Below are positions 52,311 to 60,923 of a stretch of DNA of 64,000 bases, piece after piece. The position numbers were made by a program, and so were the translations under genes. Location of the stretch: contig NZ_MCWZ01000101.1 of NCBI RefSeq assembly GCF_002877365.1, positions 1 through 64,000 of the forward strand, given 5' to 3'. The notes beneath the pieces are model-generated. The model searched no databases. It saw only the letters and a list, made by a program, of their open reading frames with translations, and had not been told where the DNA came from. Source of the DNA: Vibrio sp. 10N.261.55.A7 (GTDB lineage: Bacteria > Pseudomonadota > Gammaproteobacteria > Enterobacterales > Vibrionaceae). The stretch's first letter is position 1, and every line of letters starts with the position of its first letter.

Positions 52311-55300
52311 CTATCGTACTCTTCGGTTGCTATCAAATTTTGTTTGTTCGACTTCATTTGGCTTTATGCTGAAGAAAATGGCATACAAGACAGGGATAAT
52401 AACTAACGTTAATAATGTTGCGAAAGTAAGACCAAACACCAATACAACAGACATCGACTTAAAGAACGCATCAAAGAACAGTGGGATAACGCCTAGGACT
52501 GTTGTTAGCGCGCCCATGATAACTGGCCTCACACGGCTTGCCGCAGCATCGATAACGGCATCAAACCTTGGTTTACCTTCAGCAATTTCCAAGTCGGTTT
52601 GATCCACCAAAACAATCGCATTTTTTATCAACAAACCAGACAATGACAACAAGCCCAATATTGCCATGAATTCCATTGGGGTCCCTGTTGCAAGCAAACC
52701 TGCTGACACACCGATTAACGCCAGCGGAACCACGAGCCATATCACCACCGGCTGTTTTACCGTCCCAAACAAGATGAACACCACAATCACCATTGCCAAC
52801 AAACCAAGTGGAATGGTAGATGCTAGGTTTTCATTCGATTCTTTAGAATCACCGTACTCTCCGCCCCACTCCAATTGATAGCCATCAGGAAGAGGAATCG
52901 CTTCAATTTGAGGCCTTAATCGCTCAAATAAATCGGAGGTTAATTCACTCGGAATTGGATCAGACTGAGCTCTGATCTCCCATTGGCGATCAACTCTTCT
53001 TACTAAACCATCGCGCCATACTGTGCGATAGCCGTCGGTAACCTGTCCAATAGGCACCGCATGACCTGTTACCGAGCTGATAACTTGGATATTTTTAATG
53101 TCCCTCACATCGTGACTTTCAGATTCAGGAGCACGAGTAATAATCGGGATCAGCTCATCATTTTCACGATATGCGCCAATATTTTTGCCAGAGAAATTGG
53201 TTTCCAACGCTGAGGCGAGATCTTCACGAGAAACCCCAACTCTTTGCGCCGACTTTTCTGAGTAGATCGGCTCAATAACGCTGATAGGCTGACGCCAGTT
53301 ATCTTTAATTGATAACGCTTTGCCATCTGCCGCCATAATGGCTTTCGCTTGGCTGGCAATCTCTCTCAAGACTTTTGTATCTGGACCACTGAATTTGGCT
53401 TGAATACGGGAACCGCCACCCGGCCCAAGAACAAACTTCCACACTTTACCTTGAGCGTCAGGGAACGACTCATCAATATGGCTTTGAATATCAGCAAGCA
53501 ACCCATCGATGATTCGGTAATCATTAGTTTTAACCAACAATTGCCCATAAGCCGAGTTCGACGACTCTGGAGCGTAGACCAACATGAACCGAGGAACACC
53601 ACCCCCAATGGAAGCTTGAACATCCTCCACGCCATCAAGTGATTGAATATACTTATTTAAACGCTCAACATCATTCTTGGTAGTGCTCGCATCCGTCCCT
53701 TGTGGTAACCAATAGTCAACAACAAATAACGGGGTCGTTGAGGCAGGGAAGAAGCCAGGTTTCACGAACTGAAAACCCCATACCGACACAAAGAACATAG
53801 CAACAATACCAACAACCACTAGGTAACGTTGTTTAAGAGAAACAAACAGCAAACGTTTATACGCTTTGGTGAATCCGCTCTCTTTTTGCTTGCCCTCTTC
53901 GACGACAGTTAACTCTTTAAATAACCAATGACAAAATAAAGGTGTTAACGTAATGGCAAACAACCAACTAAACATCAAGGAAATTAGGATTACCCAAAAT
54001 AGATGTCCGGTATATTCAGCTGTCGCCCCTGGAGCAAAACCTATCGGTGCGAACGCAATGATTCCTACTAACGTTCCGCCGAGTAAAGGCCAGATAGAGC
54101 GTTGAACGATTTGCTTTGCTATCTCTAATTTCTTGGCCCCCGACTTCACGCCAACCAAAATACCTTCGGTAACAACGATCGCGTTATCGACCATCATTCC
54201 TAGTGCAATGATTAATGCACCCAACGAAATTCGGTGCATCGGAATATCAACAAAGTTCATTGTCGCTAGCGTCGCAAAGATTGTAAGCAGAAGAATGGAC
54301 CCAATCACTAACGCAGATTTGAAGCCCATAAAAATGAACAACGTTACGATAACAATCAACAGTGCCGCAATAACGTTTACAACAAAATTTTCAACCGACG
54401 AATCAACAATATTGCCTTGGTGGTAGAACTCATGCAGTTCAATACCTAGCGGTCTTAGATTTTCTGTTTCGGCAATTTTAAGATCGATCTCTTGACCAAT
54501 TTGAACAATGTTACTGCCGAGGACTCCGGATATACCAAGCGCAATTGCGGGCTGACCATTATACAAAAACTCTTTTTCCGTCGGCTCTTGGTAACCACGC
54601 CAAACATTTGCGATATCTTTGAGGTAAATGAGCTTTCCGTCAGAATCTACCGAAATCATTAAATTACGAATAGAATCGATAGAGTCAATGGCGGCAGTCG
54701 GGTCAATCACTAAGCGTTTGCTGCCCACTTTTACACTGCCTGCAGAGACAACTGCATTTTGCTGGCTTAGCATATCAACAATGCTTGAAACAGACAGGCC
54801 AAGCCTTTTTGCATCTTGCTTAGATATTTCTACGTAGATGGCTTCCTTTTTTATACCATCAAGAGAAACACGCGCCACACCGTCTACCTGCAGTAAGGAA
54901 CTCTGCAGTGTTTTGGCGTATTTCTTAAGTTCGAGATTTGAATATCCGTCGCCCGTTAGGAAATAGAGTAAGCCAAATACATCACCAAAATCATCCGCGA
55001 CATAAGGGGTTTGAGCCCCCGGCGGCAGACCTGCAGCCGTATCACTGATTTTATTTCTCAGCTTATTCCAAACCAGTTGTAAATCACCTCGCGTTTTTGA
55101 GGCGTCGTATCTTACTTCAACATTAATCTCTGATTTGCCGTAAGTTGATACTGAGTCAATGGTTTTCACTTCAGCGAGTTGTTGTATCGCTTTTTCCAAC
55201 GGCTCGGTAACTTCAAGAGCAACCTCATGTGGGTTGGCCCCCGGATAACCCGTGACAATCACGGCTTGTCGAATTGTAAACTCGGGATCTTCAAAACGAG

Positions 55301-55397
55301 CCATGTTTTGATATGCTTGCCAACCACCCGCAATGGTTAGCAAAATAACGATGACACTCAGCACCGTATTCTTAATTGTAAATTCAGCTATATTCAT
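52311..55397 (-). CDS. RND multidrug efflux pump (HAE1/AcrB-like)
   Basis: 1028 residues, normal for the family. Twelve transmembrane segments with two large periplasmic loops. N-terminus AEFTIKNTVLSVIVILLTIA; proton-relay helix TM4 contains LGALIIALGMMVDNAIVVTE; TM10-11 region contains MGALTTVLGVIPLFFDAFFK. It exports lipophilic compounds across the envelope using the proton gradient, with the adaptor encoded just upstream (48 bp). No outer-membrane channel gene is present, so TolC-like partner must be elsewhere. Confidence 0.95.
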   Translation of the reverse strand: MNIAEFTIKNTVLSVIVILLTIAGGWQAYQNMARFEDPEFTIRQAVIVTGYPGANPHEVALEVTEPLEKAIQQLAEVKTIDSVSTYGKSEINVEVRYDASKTRGDLQLVWNKLRNKISDTAAGLPPGAQTPYVADDFGDVFGLLYFLTGDGYSNLELKKYAKTLQSSLLQVDGVARVSLDGIKKEAIYVEISKQDAKRLGLSVSSIVDMLSQQNAVVSAGSVKVGSKRLVIDPTAAIDSIDSIRNLMISVDSDGKLIYLKDIANVWRGYQEPTEKEFLYNGQPAIALGISGVLGSNIVQIGQEIDLKIAETENLRPLGIELHEFYHQGNIVDSSVENFVVNVIAALLIVIVTLFIFMGFKSALVIGSILLLTIFATLATMNFVDIPMHRISLGALIIALGMMVDNAIVVTEGILVGVKSGAKKLEIAKQIVQRSIWPLLGGTLVGIIAFAPIGFAPGATAEYTGHLFWVILISLMFSWLFAITLTPLFCHWLFKELTVVEEGKQKESGFTKAYKRLLFVSLKQRYLVVVGIVAMFFVSVWGFQFVKPGFFPASTTPLFVVDYWLPQGTDASTTKNDVERLNKYIQSLDGVEDVQASIGGGVPRFMLVYAPESSNSAYGQLLVKTNDYRIIDGLLADIQSHIDESFPDAQGKVWKFVLGPGGGSRIQAKFSGPDTKVLREIASQAKAIMAADGKALSIKDNWRQPISVIEPIYSEKSAQRVGVSREDLASALETNFSGKNIGAYRENDELIPIITRAPESESHDVRDIKNIQVISSVTGHAVPIGQVTDGYRTVWRDGLVRRVDRQWEIRAQSDPIPSELTSDLFERLRPQIEAIPLPDGYQLEWGGEYGDSKESNENLASTIPLGLLAMVIVVFILFGTVKQPVVIWLVVPLALIGVSAGLLATGTPMEFMAILGLLSLSGLLIKNAIVLVDQTDLEIAEGKPRFDAVIDAAASRVRPVIMGALTTVLGVIPLFFDAFFKSMSVVLVFGLTFATLLTLVIIPVLYAIFFSIKPNEVEQTKFDSNRRVR

Positions 55398-55445
55398 TTC
55401 AATTCGCCTGTTCGTTGGTCGCTTTTACAAACTGATTCAGTAAGG

Positions 55446-56516
55446 TTATTTCCACTCTCTTACTTTCATCCCTTCGTATAGGTAGGCAACACCTGCGCTT
55501 ACTACCAACTCATCTTTTTCCAAACCTGACTCTGCAATTAAGGTATTACCGACGCCTTCCGCAACCGTAATTTCACGTTTCGCCACCTTCATACTCTGTT
55601 TATCGACAACCCATACATAAGTACCCTCGCCATCACTGGTAATGGACGCTAACGGTAAAGTGATGTGACTGCCTGCACTTGGTGCACCGACGTGGACCTC
55701 TATGGTTCCGCTCATACCTGGAAGCACAAGCAAGTCTTTTGGAGATTCAAATTCATAAGTCACTGTATAAGTTTGCGTTGAAGTATCCGCTAAAAGAGTG
55801 GCTTCTTTGTATACCGCATGAATGCTTGTTTCTGGCGCTACATCTAATGCAATGAATGAATCAATTGAACGCTTTTCAAACTGGCGCTTATAGAGTGTAG
55901 CTAGGTAGTCAGCTGGCAAGTCGATAGATGCTTCCAATTTTGTACCGCCAATGAATATAACTGCCGTTTGGCCCCCAGAAATAGCCTGGCCTTGGTCGCT
56001 CATTTTGCTAGCAATGACGCCATCAAACGGAGCCCTTAATACAGAATCGGTTAGCGCTTGCTTTGCCGCATTCAACTGCGCCCGACTTACATCCCTTGAA
56101 GTCACAAGCTCTTGAAACGTACTTTGAGAAATTGCCTTACTTTTTATAAGTTTGCTCGCTCTTTGATACTCTATTTCTGCATTTTTATTTTGTGCTTTGG
56201 CTTTGTTTAAGCTGTTAAGCAACTCGCGCTGATCGAGCTTTGCAATCACATCACCTTTTTTTAGAGCCTGAGCACTTTGCACATCAAATAGCTCGATTTT
56301 TCCGCCAAACGGAAAGCTTAATTCAACGAGTTGATTATCTGTCACAACGGCAGGGAATTTACTCACTTCAACAGCATTATGAATGCCCGTTAAAACCCAC
56401 TTTACTGGGCGAACTTTTTGCTCAGTTTCTTGTGCTACATTGTCGTTATTACACCCAAATAACGCGATGGTCGCGGTCAGAAGTACAAGTGGGCGCATTA
56501 TTGCTTTTTGGCTCAT
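55446..56516 (-). CDS. RND periplasmic adaptor (membrane fusion) lipoprotein
   Basis: 356 residues from ATG56516 (GAGGAAAGGTTA upstream); a frame start nine codons earlier is less likely. The signal peptide ends in a lipobox, LFGC, so it is a lipoprotein. Then come the lipoyl half GDVIAKLDQRELLNSLNKAK, the hairpin KAISQSTFQELVTSRDVSRA, and the second lipoyl half LRAPFDGVIASKMSDQGQAI. The adaptor bridges the RND pump and an outer-membrane channel. First gene of the pump operon. Confidence 0.93.
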   Translation of the reverse strand: MSQKAIMRPLVLLTATIALFGCNNDNVAQETEQKVRPVKWVLTGIHNAVEVSKFPAVVTDNQLVELSFPFGGKIELFDVQSAQALKKGDVIAKLDQRELLNSLNKAKAQNKNAEIEYQRASKLIKSKAISQSTFQELVTSRDVSRAQLNAAKQALTDSVLRAPFDGVIASKMSDQGQAISGGQTAVIFIGGTKLEASIDLPADYLATLYKRQFEKRSIDSFIALDVAPETSIHAVYKEATLLADTSTQTYTVTYEFESPKDLLVLPGMSGTIEVHVGAPSAGSHITLPLASITSDGEGTYVWVVDKQSMKVAKREITVAEGVGNTLIAESGLEKDELVVSAGVAYLYEGMKVREWK

Positions 56517-56610
56517 TAACCTTTCCTCATTCTCAATCCTCAAATCACGTGTTTGTCATAACCAGTAAAAAAGAGGAGAGCTCACTATTACATCAATAAT
56601 ACACCTTTTA

Positions 56611-56635
56611 AAATAGCGGATGAATTCCGCTATTT
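56611..56635. promoter_or_regulatory. perfect palindrome upstream of the efflux operon
   Basis: AAATAGCGGA and TCCGCTATTT, 10-bp arms around TGAAT, 95 bp upstream of the adaptor start and 163 bp after the TetR gene. No T-run. Candidate operator for the neighbouring TetR regulator. Confidence 0.55.
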
Positions 56636-56797
56636 AGACGCTATAATATCAACATGTGGTGGTATTTATGGTTCACACCTAAACTTCAAGTGTGCCTATC
56701 GTGTATCTAAGAATTATAACTCATATCAATCTAATTTATATATAGACATTAATAATTGCTTAAGTGATTAGATTTTTATTAGCAATGAGACTGGCGT

Positions 56798-57229
56798 CTA
56801 GCGTAAATTCACAATAGCATAGCCAATACAAACATAGATGCATTTCAGCACTTCTTCCTCGGCCCCCTGGATAAGATGCTTTAAATTGCTGACTCCCTCT
56901 CGTGTTGGAATAATGGGGGCTGCCGCGAGAATGGCGGACTTAAACTCCTTATTATTGGATAAGCCGTTGACCCAAGAATGATAAAATGCATCCGTCGACG
57001 TGAAATCAAGGTGCTTCATTAGAACTCGATTGAGTTTTAATTTTAGAACTTGAATGAGATCCGCTTTCTTTGGGAAGTGGCGGTTAATCCCTGAGCGAGA
57101 CACGCCACAATGATCGGAAAGATTAGAAAACGTAAGTTGGTTGAAACCTTGCTCTAACGTAATCTTAAAAGCAGCATCAATGATTTTCTGCTTGGTTAAC
57201 TCAGCTTCTGCGACGCTTGCTCTACCCAT
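56798..57229 (-). CDS. short TetR-family regulator
   Basis: 143 residues, shorter than the usual 190-200. The helix-turn-helix is intact (LTFSNLSDHCGVSRSGINRH followed by FPKKADLI). The ligand domain is brief and ends CIYVCIGYAIVNLR. AGAGGATAAACT precedes the ATG. Same strand as, and upstream of, the efflux operon, which it probably represses. Its ending may be native or a truncation. Confidence 0.85.
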   Translation of the reverse strand: MGRASVAEAELTKQKIIDAAFKITLEQGFNQLTFSNLSDHCGVSRSGINRHFPKKADLIQVLKLKLNRVLMKHLDFTSTDAFYHSWVNGLSNNKEFKSAILAAAPIIPTREGVSNLKHLIQGAEEEVLKCIYVCIGYAIVNLR

Positions 57230-57396
57230 AGTTTATCCTCTTATTACCTGAATCTCTCATATCGTATATCAACACGCTGGAAACAAAGCAGTCAAATAAC
57301 ATACAACATTGATAAACCATGCTTGGCAATAGAGACTAAATGATAACCCTGTAATTCTGAGCCCAATTTGAATCTCCAATATTTCATTGTAAACTC

Positions 57397-57410
57397 ACTT
57401 TGGGGCAAAT
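57397..57410. repeat. 14-bp direct repeat ACTTTGGGGCAAAT, copy 1
   Basis: Identical to 58660-58673 in the same orientation. The two copies bracket a single AT-rich gene. Confidence 0.8.
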
Positions 57411-57421
57411 CTGAGCTATAC

Positions 57422-57476
57422 ATATCAGCTAGATCACATACTTTGCTAAATTAGCAATCTATGAATTAGCTGATAT
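57422..57476. promoter_or_regulatory. nested palindromes downstream of the orphan membrane-protein gene
   Basis: ATATCAGCTA (57422-57431) pairs with TAGCTGATAT (57467-57476). Within it lies the independent palindrome TTGCTAA-A-TTAGCAA at 57443-57457. Possible terminator of the gene ending at 57505, operator for the TetR gene starting at 57229, or an element end. Confidence 0.5.
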
Positions 57477-57504
57477 AGCATTAAAAACACCTACAAACTA
57501 CTGA

Positions 57505-58377
57505 CTAGATTTTCTCAAGCACAAAATGCTGCTTTTCTGCTTGCTCTACACTTCGTAGATGCTTTATTAACTCAGTCAGTGGCTTTATCAATTCTTCTCG
57601 TTGCACCCCGCTGTCAGAGTTATCTGTAGTCCTAAGATACGCATGGAGCACCCAAGCGAGTTGACTGTATCTACTTGCTATTCCACTATCTTCAAATTCT
57701 ACAAATGTTGACATATATCTTAATTGATCCATGAAAGATGCGATTGTTCCTACCGCCTTCTCACTAATCATATGCTGGTCTTTAATAACTACTTTTTTAA
57801 TAACTATAAGACTATGACCTTTACCGTTGGTATCTAGTTGCTCTTTTATGTCATTAACTAAGTCTACAAACTTCATCTCATTGGCTAAGTGCATTTCCCC
57901 TTTCTCGATAAAGTCGCAATACTTGAGTGCCACTTGTATCAACTTCTCATACAAATCCATATCCAAAGGTGATATAGGTTTTCTAACTCCTTCCTTGATA
58001 TATGGAAACAGAAACTGGTGAGCATATATCGGCTTAATAGACTCTTTTGGAAAGTTAGCTTCAGCGTATTTAATGAACTCTTCCCTGTGCTTGTAGTAGT
58101 TGGTGAAGATGTTCTGTTCTTGTGAGAGTTCAATCTGTCTAGCTGTTTGGATAGATCGATGGTTCAGAGCGACTAAGCCAACAAGAGGAATGGCAGAGGA
58201 AAGTAATTTGATTGGTATATTAAATAACTCCCAAAAGCACTCTAAGCCAGTATGTGTAGGATCGAATGTTAGCGGTACGGACAGTAGAACCATTCCTGAT
58301 GCTACCATTGATGCAGCAACAGGTATTCCTAGTGCAGTTCTAAACGACCATAGCTGAGTTAGCTTTCTATTCTTCAC
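57505..58377 (-). CDS. orphan membrane protein of unknown function
   Basis: 290 residues from GTG58377, with AGGGAG eight bases upstream. Two N-terminal transmembrane helices lie at about 17-36 and 52-70 (IPVAASMVASGMVLLSVPL, IPIKLLSSAIPLVGLVAL). A helical segment (NHRSIQTARQIELSQEQNIF) and a long cytosolic domain with KHREEFIKYAEANF follow. Two N-terminal helices plus a soluble helical domain recall some abortive-infection and other defence membrane proteins, but I cannot assign a family. Visibly more AT-rich than neighbours and flanked by 14-bp direct repeats, which suggests transfer. Confidence 0.75.
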   Translation of the reverse strand: MKNRKLTQLWSFRTALGIPVAASMVASGMVLLSVPLTFDPTHTGLECFWELFNIPIKLLSSAIPLVGLVALNHRSIQTARQIELSQEQNIFTNYYKHREEFIKYAEANFPKESIKPIYAHQFLFPYIKEGVRKPISPLDMDLYEKLIQVALKYCDFIEKGEMHLANEMKFVDLVNDIKEQLDTNGKGHSLIVIKKVVIKDQHMISEKAVGTIASFMDQLRYMSTFVEFEDSGIASRYSQLAWVLHAYLRTTDNSDSGVQREELIKPLTELIKHLRSVEQAEKQHFVLEKI

Positions 58378-58659
58378 TGAAACAACTCCCTAAGCACTTG
58401 ATAGATATAAACTAACATGGTTCATGAGAGACTATCAGAGTAATGGCTAATTAGATAAGGTGTTTGATCACGTTTCAGTTCACTGCTTAGCATTGGTATA
58501 TATATCGCAACTAGAACAAATCGATACTTTTATCTTCTATTTGTAGATCTTGAGGGTGTAGTGGATTAGCCTGATTGGTAAAATAGTTAGAGTTCTAGAC
58601 ATAATGAAAAGTAAGTCAAATTGAGAGACTTGAAATTAGCCTCAATCCTGCTCTGGCTT

Positions 58660-58673
58660 ACTTTGGGGCAAAT
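58660..58673. repeat. 14-bp direct repeat ACTTTGGGGCAAAT, copy 2
   Basis: Identical to 57397-57410, 1263 bp apart. The core TTTGGGGCAAA is nearly palindromic. Confidence 0.8.
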
Positions 58674-58706
58674 GACGTGTTTATAGTTGGCCTAGTCAAT
58701 GGTCGT

Positions 58707-58740
58707 AGGGGATAAAGGGGTCAAGGGGATAAAGGGGTCA
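58707..58740. repeat. 17-bp tandem duplication
   Basis: AGGGGATAAAGGGGTCA occurs twice without gap or mismatch. It abuts and overlaps the left end of the REP-like inverted repeat. Confidence 0.85.
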
Positions 58741-58869
58741 GGTCTTGCGTTTTGCTTACAGCCAGTAAAATTAGAATAGTGACCTGTTCACTTTATTCCC
58801 TAAACACAAATGGCCTAGCTAAAAAACCAGCCCACCTCATCAAAAAGGCACAAGGCAAGACCTGCCCCC
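58734..58869. mobile_element. REP-like solo inverted-repeat element
   Basis: GGGGTCAGGTCTTGC at 58734-58748 is complementary in 14 of 15 positions to GCAAGACCTGCCCCC at 58855-58869. Such GGTCTTGC/GCAAGACC ends are known to me from the neighbourhood of IS200-like Y1 (RAYT) transposases in gammaproteobacteria; here no transposase lies between them. Probably a non-autonomous remnant. Confidence 0.5.
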
Positions 58870-58877
58870 TATATTTT

Positions 58878-58953
58878 TACTATGAATACTCTTCTTACTT
58901 TAGTTGGCGCTAAGTAAATAAACAGCGCGTCGCGCTAAAGTTGCTTAAAGAGA
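58878..58953. repeat. 76-bp repeat, copy B
   Basis: About 93% identical to 47974-48049, the upstream region of the DUF1566 gene, in the same orientation. No DUF1566-like reading frame lies downstream of it; the REP-like element begins 9 bp away. It is probably the surviving promoter of a deleted paralogue. Confidence 0.9.
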
Positions 58954-59066
58954 AACTTTCTACTCGCCAATTTGGAATGCACCCTGTAACCCTGTAACCC
59001 TGCGCGATATCACCGCAATAACTAAAGGCTTAGATATTTCCGCACTAACGCTGGCGATTAACCAAA

Positions 59067-59981
59067 CTATCCACCGCTAGTCGTTCCGAACTTTTCAATG
59101 ACAAAGTCCAGAAACACCCTGACTCGTTCGGGCTGGTACTCTCCTCCTCGAAACAGCGCACTTAAAGGAAACTTGAGTGGTTCGAACCCAATGTCGACTC
59201 TTTTCAATCGTCCTTGCTCTACATGAGGGGCAGCGATTATGTCAGGTTGATAGCTCACCCCAACTCCAGAAAGCGTCAATTGACGAACCAATCTCGGACT
59301 GTTGCTTTTGAAAACAGCACGCACGGCTTTACTGGTGTTATCTGAGTTCTTACACAATGAACGCGCTATTGGCCAACGAGCGGTCGGGTGAAGGTTGCTA
59401 TCAATAAGACATGGAACGCTATCCGTTAAGCTCGGGGCACTCTCGGTTTCCAAACCATACTGCGCAACCAGTTCAGCCGTTGCGTACAGTGAGCTTTGGG
59501 TCGACATGATCTTACGACAGTTTAGACTAGAGTCGTTCAGTTCACTGGCTCGAAAAGCAATGTCGATACCTTGCTCCACTAAGTCGAGCTTTTGATTGGT
59601 GACGATCAGGTCAATTTGAATATCGGGGTAACGCGTATGAAACTCTGGAATGAATGGGCTGAGTAGCTCTTCAGCGAAGCCTTGTGACGCCGTGATACGC
59701 AGTGGGCCAGACGCCTCATTATTGCTTGCGTGAAGGTGACTGTATAGCTTGTCTACTTGCAATAAAACCTTCTGAGCTTGTTGGTAATATTCTCGGCCAG
59801 ACTCCTCGACTGATAGCTTTCGAGTTGTGCGATTAAACAGTTTCACCCCAAGTTCTTTTTCGACCTGATTGACGTATTTGGATGTGAGAGATTTTGAGAT
59901 CCCTAGTCGTTCAGACGCAGCAGTAAAAGACCCTGTTTCAATCACCGCGACGACTGTTCTCATTCCATCAATAGTGTCCAT
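59067..59981 (-). CDS. LysR-family transcriptional regulator
   Basis: 304 residues. Helix-turn-helix IETGSFTAASERLGISKSLT followed by SKYVNQVEKELGVKLFNRT; effector domain begins LRITASQGFAEELLSPFIPE. CrgA-like group. Divergent from the glutathione S-transferase gene, with about 100 bp between starts, which it likely regulates. No ribosome-binding site is obvious before the ATG. Confidence 0.93.
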   Translation of the reverse strand: MDTIDGMRTVVAVIETGSFTAASERLGISKSLTSKYVNQVEKELGVKLFNRTTRKLSVEESGREYYQQAQKVLLQVDKLYSHLHASNNEASGPLRITASQGFAEELLSPFIPEFHTRYPDIQIDLIVTNQKLDLVEQGIDIAFRASELNDSSLNCRKIMSTQSSLYATAELVAQYGLETESAPSLTDSVPCLIDSNLHPTARWPIARSLCKNSDNTSKAVRAVFKSNSPRLVRQLTLSGVGVSYQPDIIAAPHVEQGRLKRVDIGFEPLKFPLSALFRGGEYQPERVRVFLDFVIEKFGTTSGG

Positions 59982-60083
59982 AGATTATCAACGTTTTGGA
60001 AATTATCATTCCATGTTAGCGGGGTTTTTCTTCTCTGCAAGTTGTTCTTAAATAACCACAACGACAACACTTAGGAGAACACA

Positions 60084-60737
60084 ATGATGAAGCTATATTG
60101 GCACCCGCTCTCAGGGCATGCCCACCGAGCACATATGTTACTGAGCATGCTTGAACTGGATTTTGAATTAGTAGAGGTCAATTTGCGACTGGGCGAGCAA
60201 CAACAGCCTGAGTTTCTGGCACTCAACCCATTTGGACAGATTCCTGTATTGGTCGATGGCGAAACAGTGATACCTGACTCTAATGCGATTTTGGTTTACC
60301 TAGCCAGCGTTTACGACGAGAAACAACAATGGCTACCTCATTCACCAGAAGAGCGCGCGCATGTTGAGCAGTTTCTCTCTCTTGCTGCGTTTCGTCTCGC
60401 GGGTTCGGTGGCTAAGCTTCGAGCGGCGAATCTGTTTAATCGCAGTATCGACAGTGATACGCTCATTCAAGACGCCTATAAACTACTGACTCAGATGCAA
60501 GGCTACCTGGATAAACGACAATGGCTGGTGGGCTCTAACCCAACCATTGCTGACATCGCGCTTTATAGTTACATCAAATTAGCACCCGAAGGTTGCGTCA
60601 GTTTGGACAACTACCCTGTCTTGATAGCGTGGCTCCAACGCATAGAAGCACTGCCTAATTTTGTGCCAATGCAATTGTCGAATGTTGGATTAAGAAAGGA
60701 AACATCAGTAAGTGACGCAGTGGAAGACGTCTACTGA
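60084..60737 (+). CDS. glutathione S-transferase
   Basis: 217 residues. N-terminal thioredoxin-like domain with LYWHPLSGHAHRAHMLLSML, the cis-Pro FGQIPVLVDGE and the glutathione-binding PDSNAILVYLAS. C-terminal all-helical domain with the family Asp in NPTIADIALYSYIKLAP. It conjugates or reduces substrates with glutathione in the cytosol. AGGAGAACACA precedes two adjacent ATGs. Divergent from LysR. Confidence 0.92.
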   Translation: MMKLYWHPLSGHAHRAHMLLSMLELDFELVEVNLRLGEQQQPEFLALNPFGQIPVLVDGETVIPDSNAILVYLASVYDEKQQWLPHSPEERAHVEQFLSLAAFRLAGSVAKLRAANLFNRSIDSDTLIQDAYKLLTQMQGYLDKRQWLVGSNPTIADIALYSYIKLAPEGCVSLDNYPVLIAWLQRIEALPNFVPMQLSNVGLRKETSVSDAVEDVY

Positions 60738-60923
60738 TGAGGCCACTCGATGAATTCGCATTATGGCCCATAGCACTACTTGAATCGTCACAAGATCGAC
60801 GCTGCGCTTTGTACGCCTATATGACGCGAGTCTAATGTGGTCGTCTTGGCTAGACATGCCAATTCTAACAAGCAATGGTCAGCTAATTAGGCTGACCATT
60901 TTTTGATACCGAACAACCGGACG

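Larger units (their letters stand above)
58378..59066. other. gene-free region of repeats and decayed DNA
   Basis: About 690 bp with no gene. It contains, in order, the second 14-bp repeat (58660-58673), a 17-bp tandem duplication (58707-58740), a REP-like inverted repeat (58734-58869) and the copy of the DUF1566 upstream region (58878-58953). It looks like a graveyard for small elements. Confidence 0.6.

Noticed and set aside
54133-54426. Long antisense frames within the RND pump gene
   Set aside because: Shadow frames caused by the codon bias of the real gene on the other strand; no start signals or homology.
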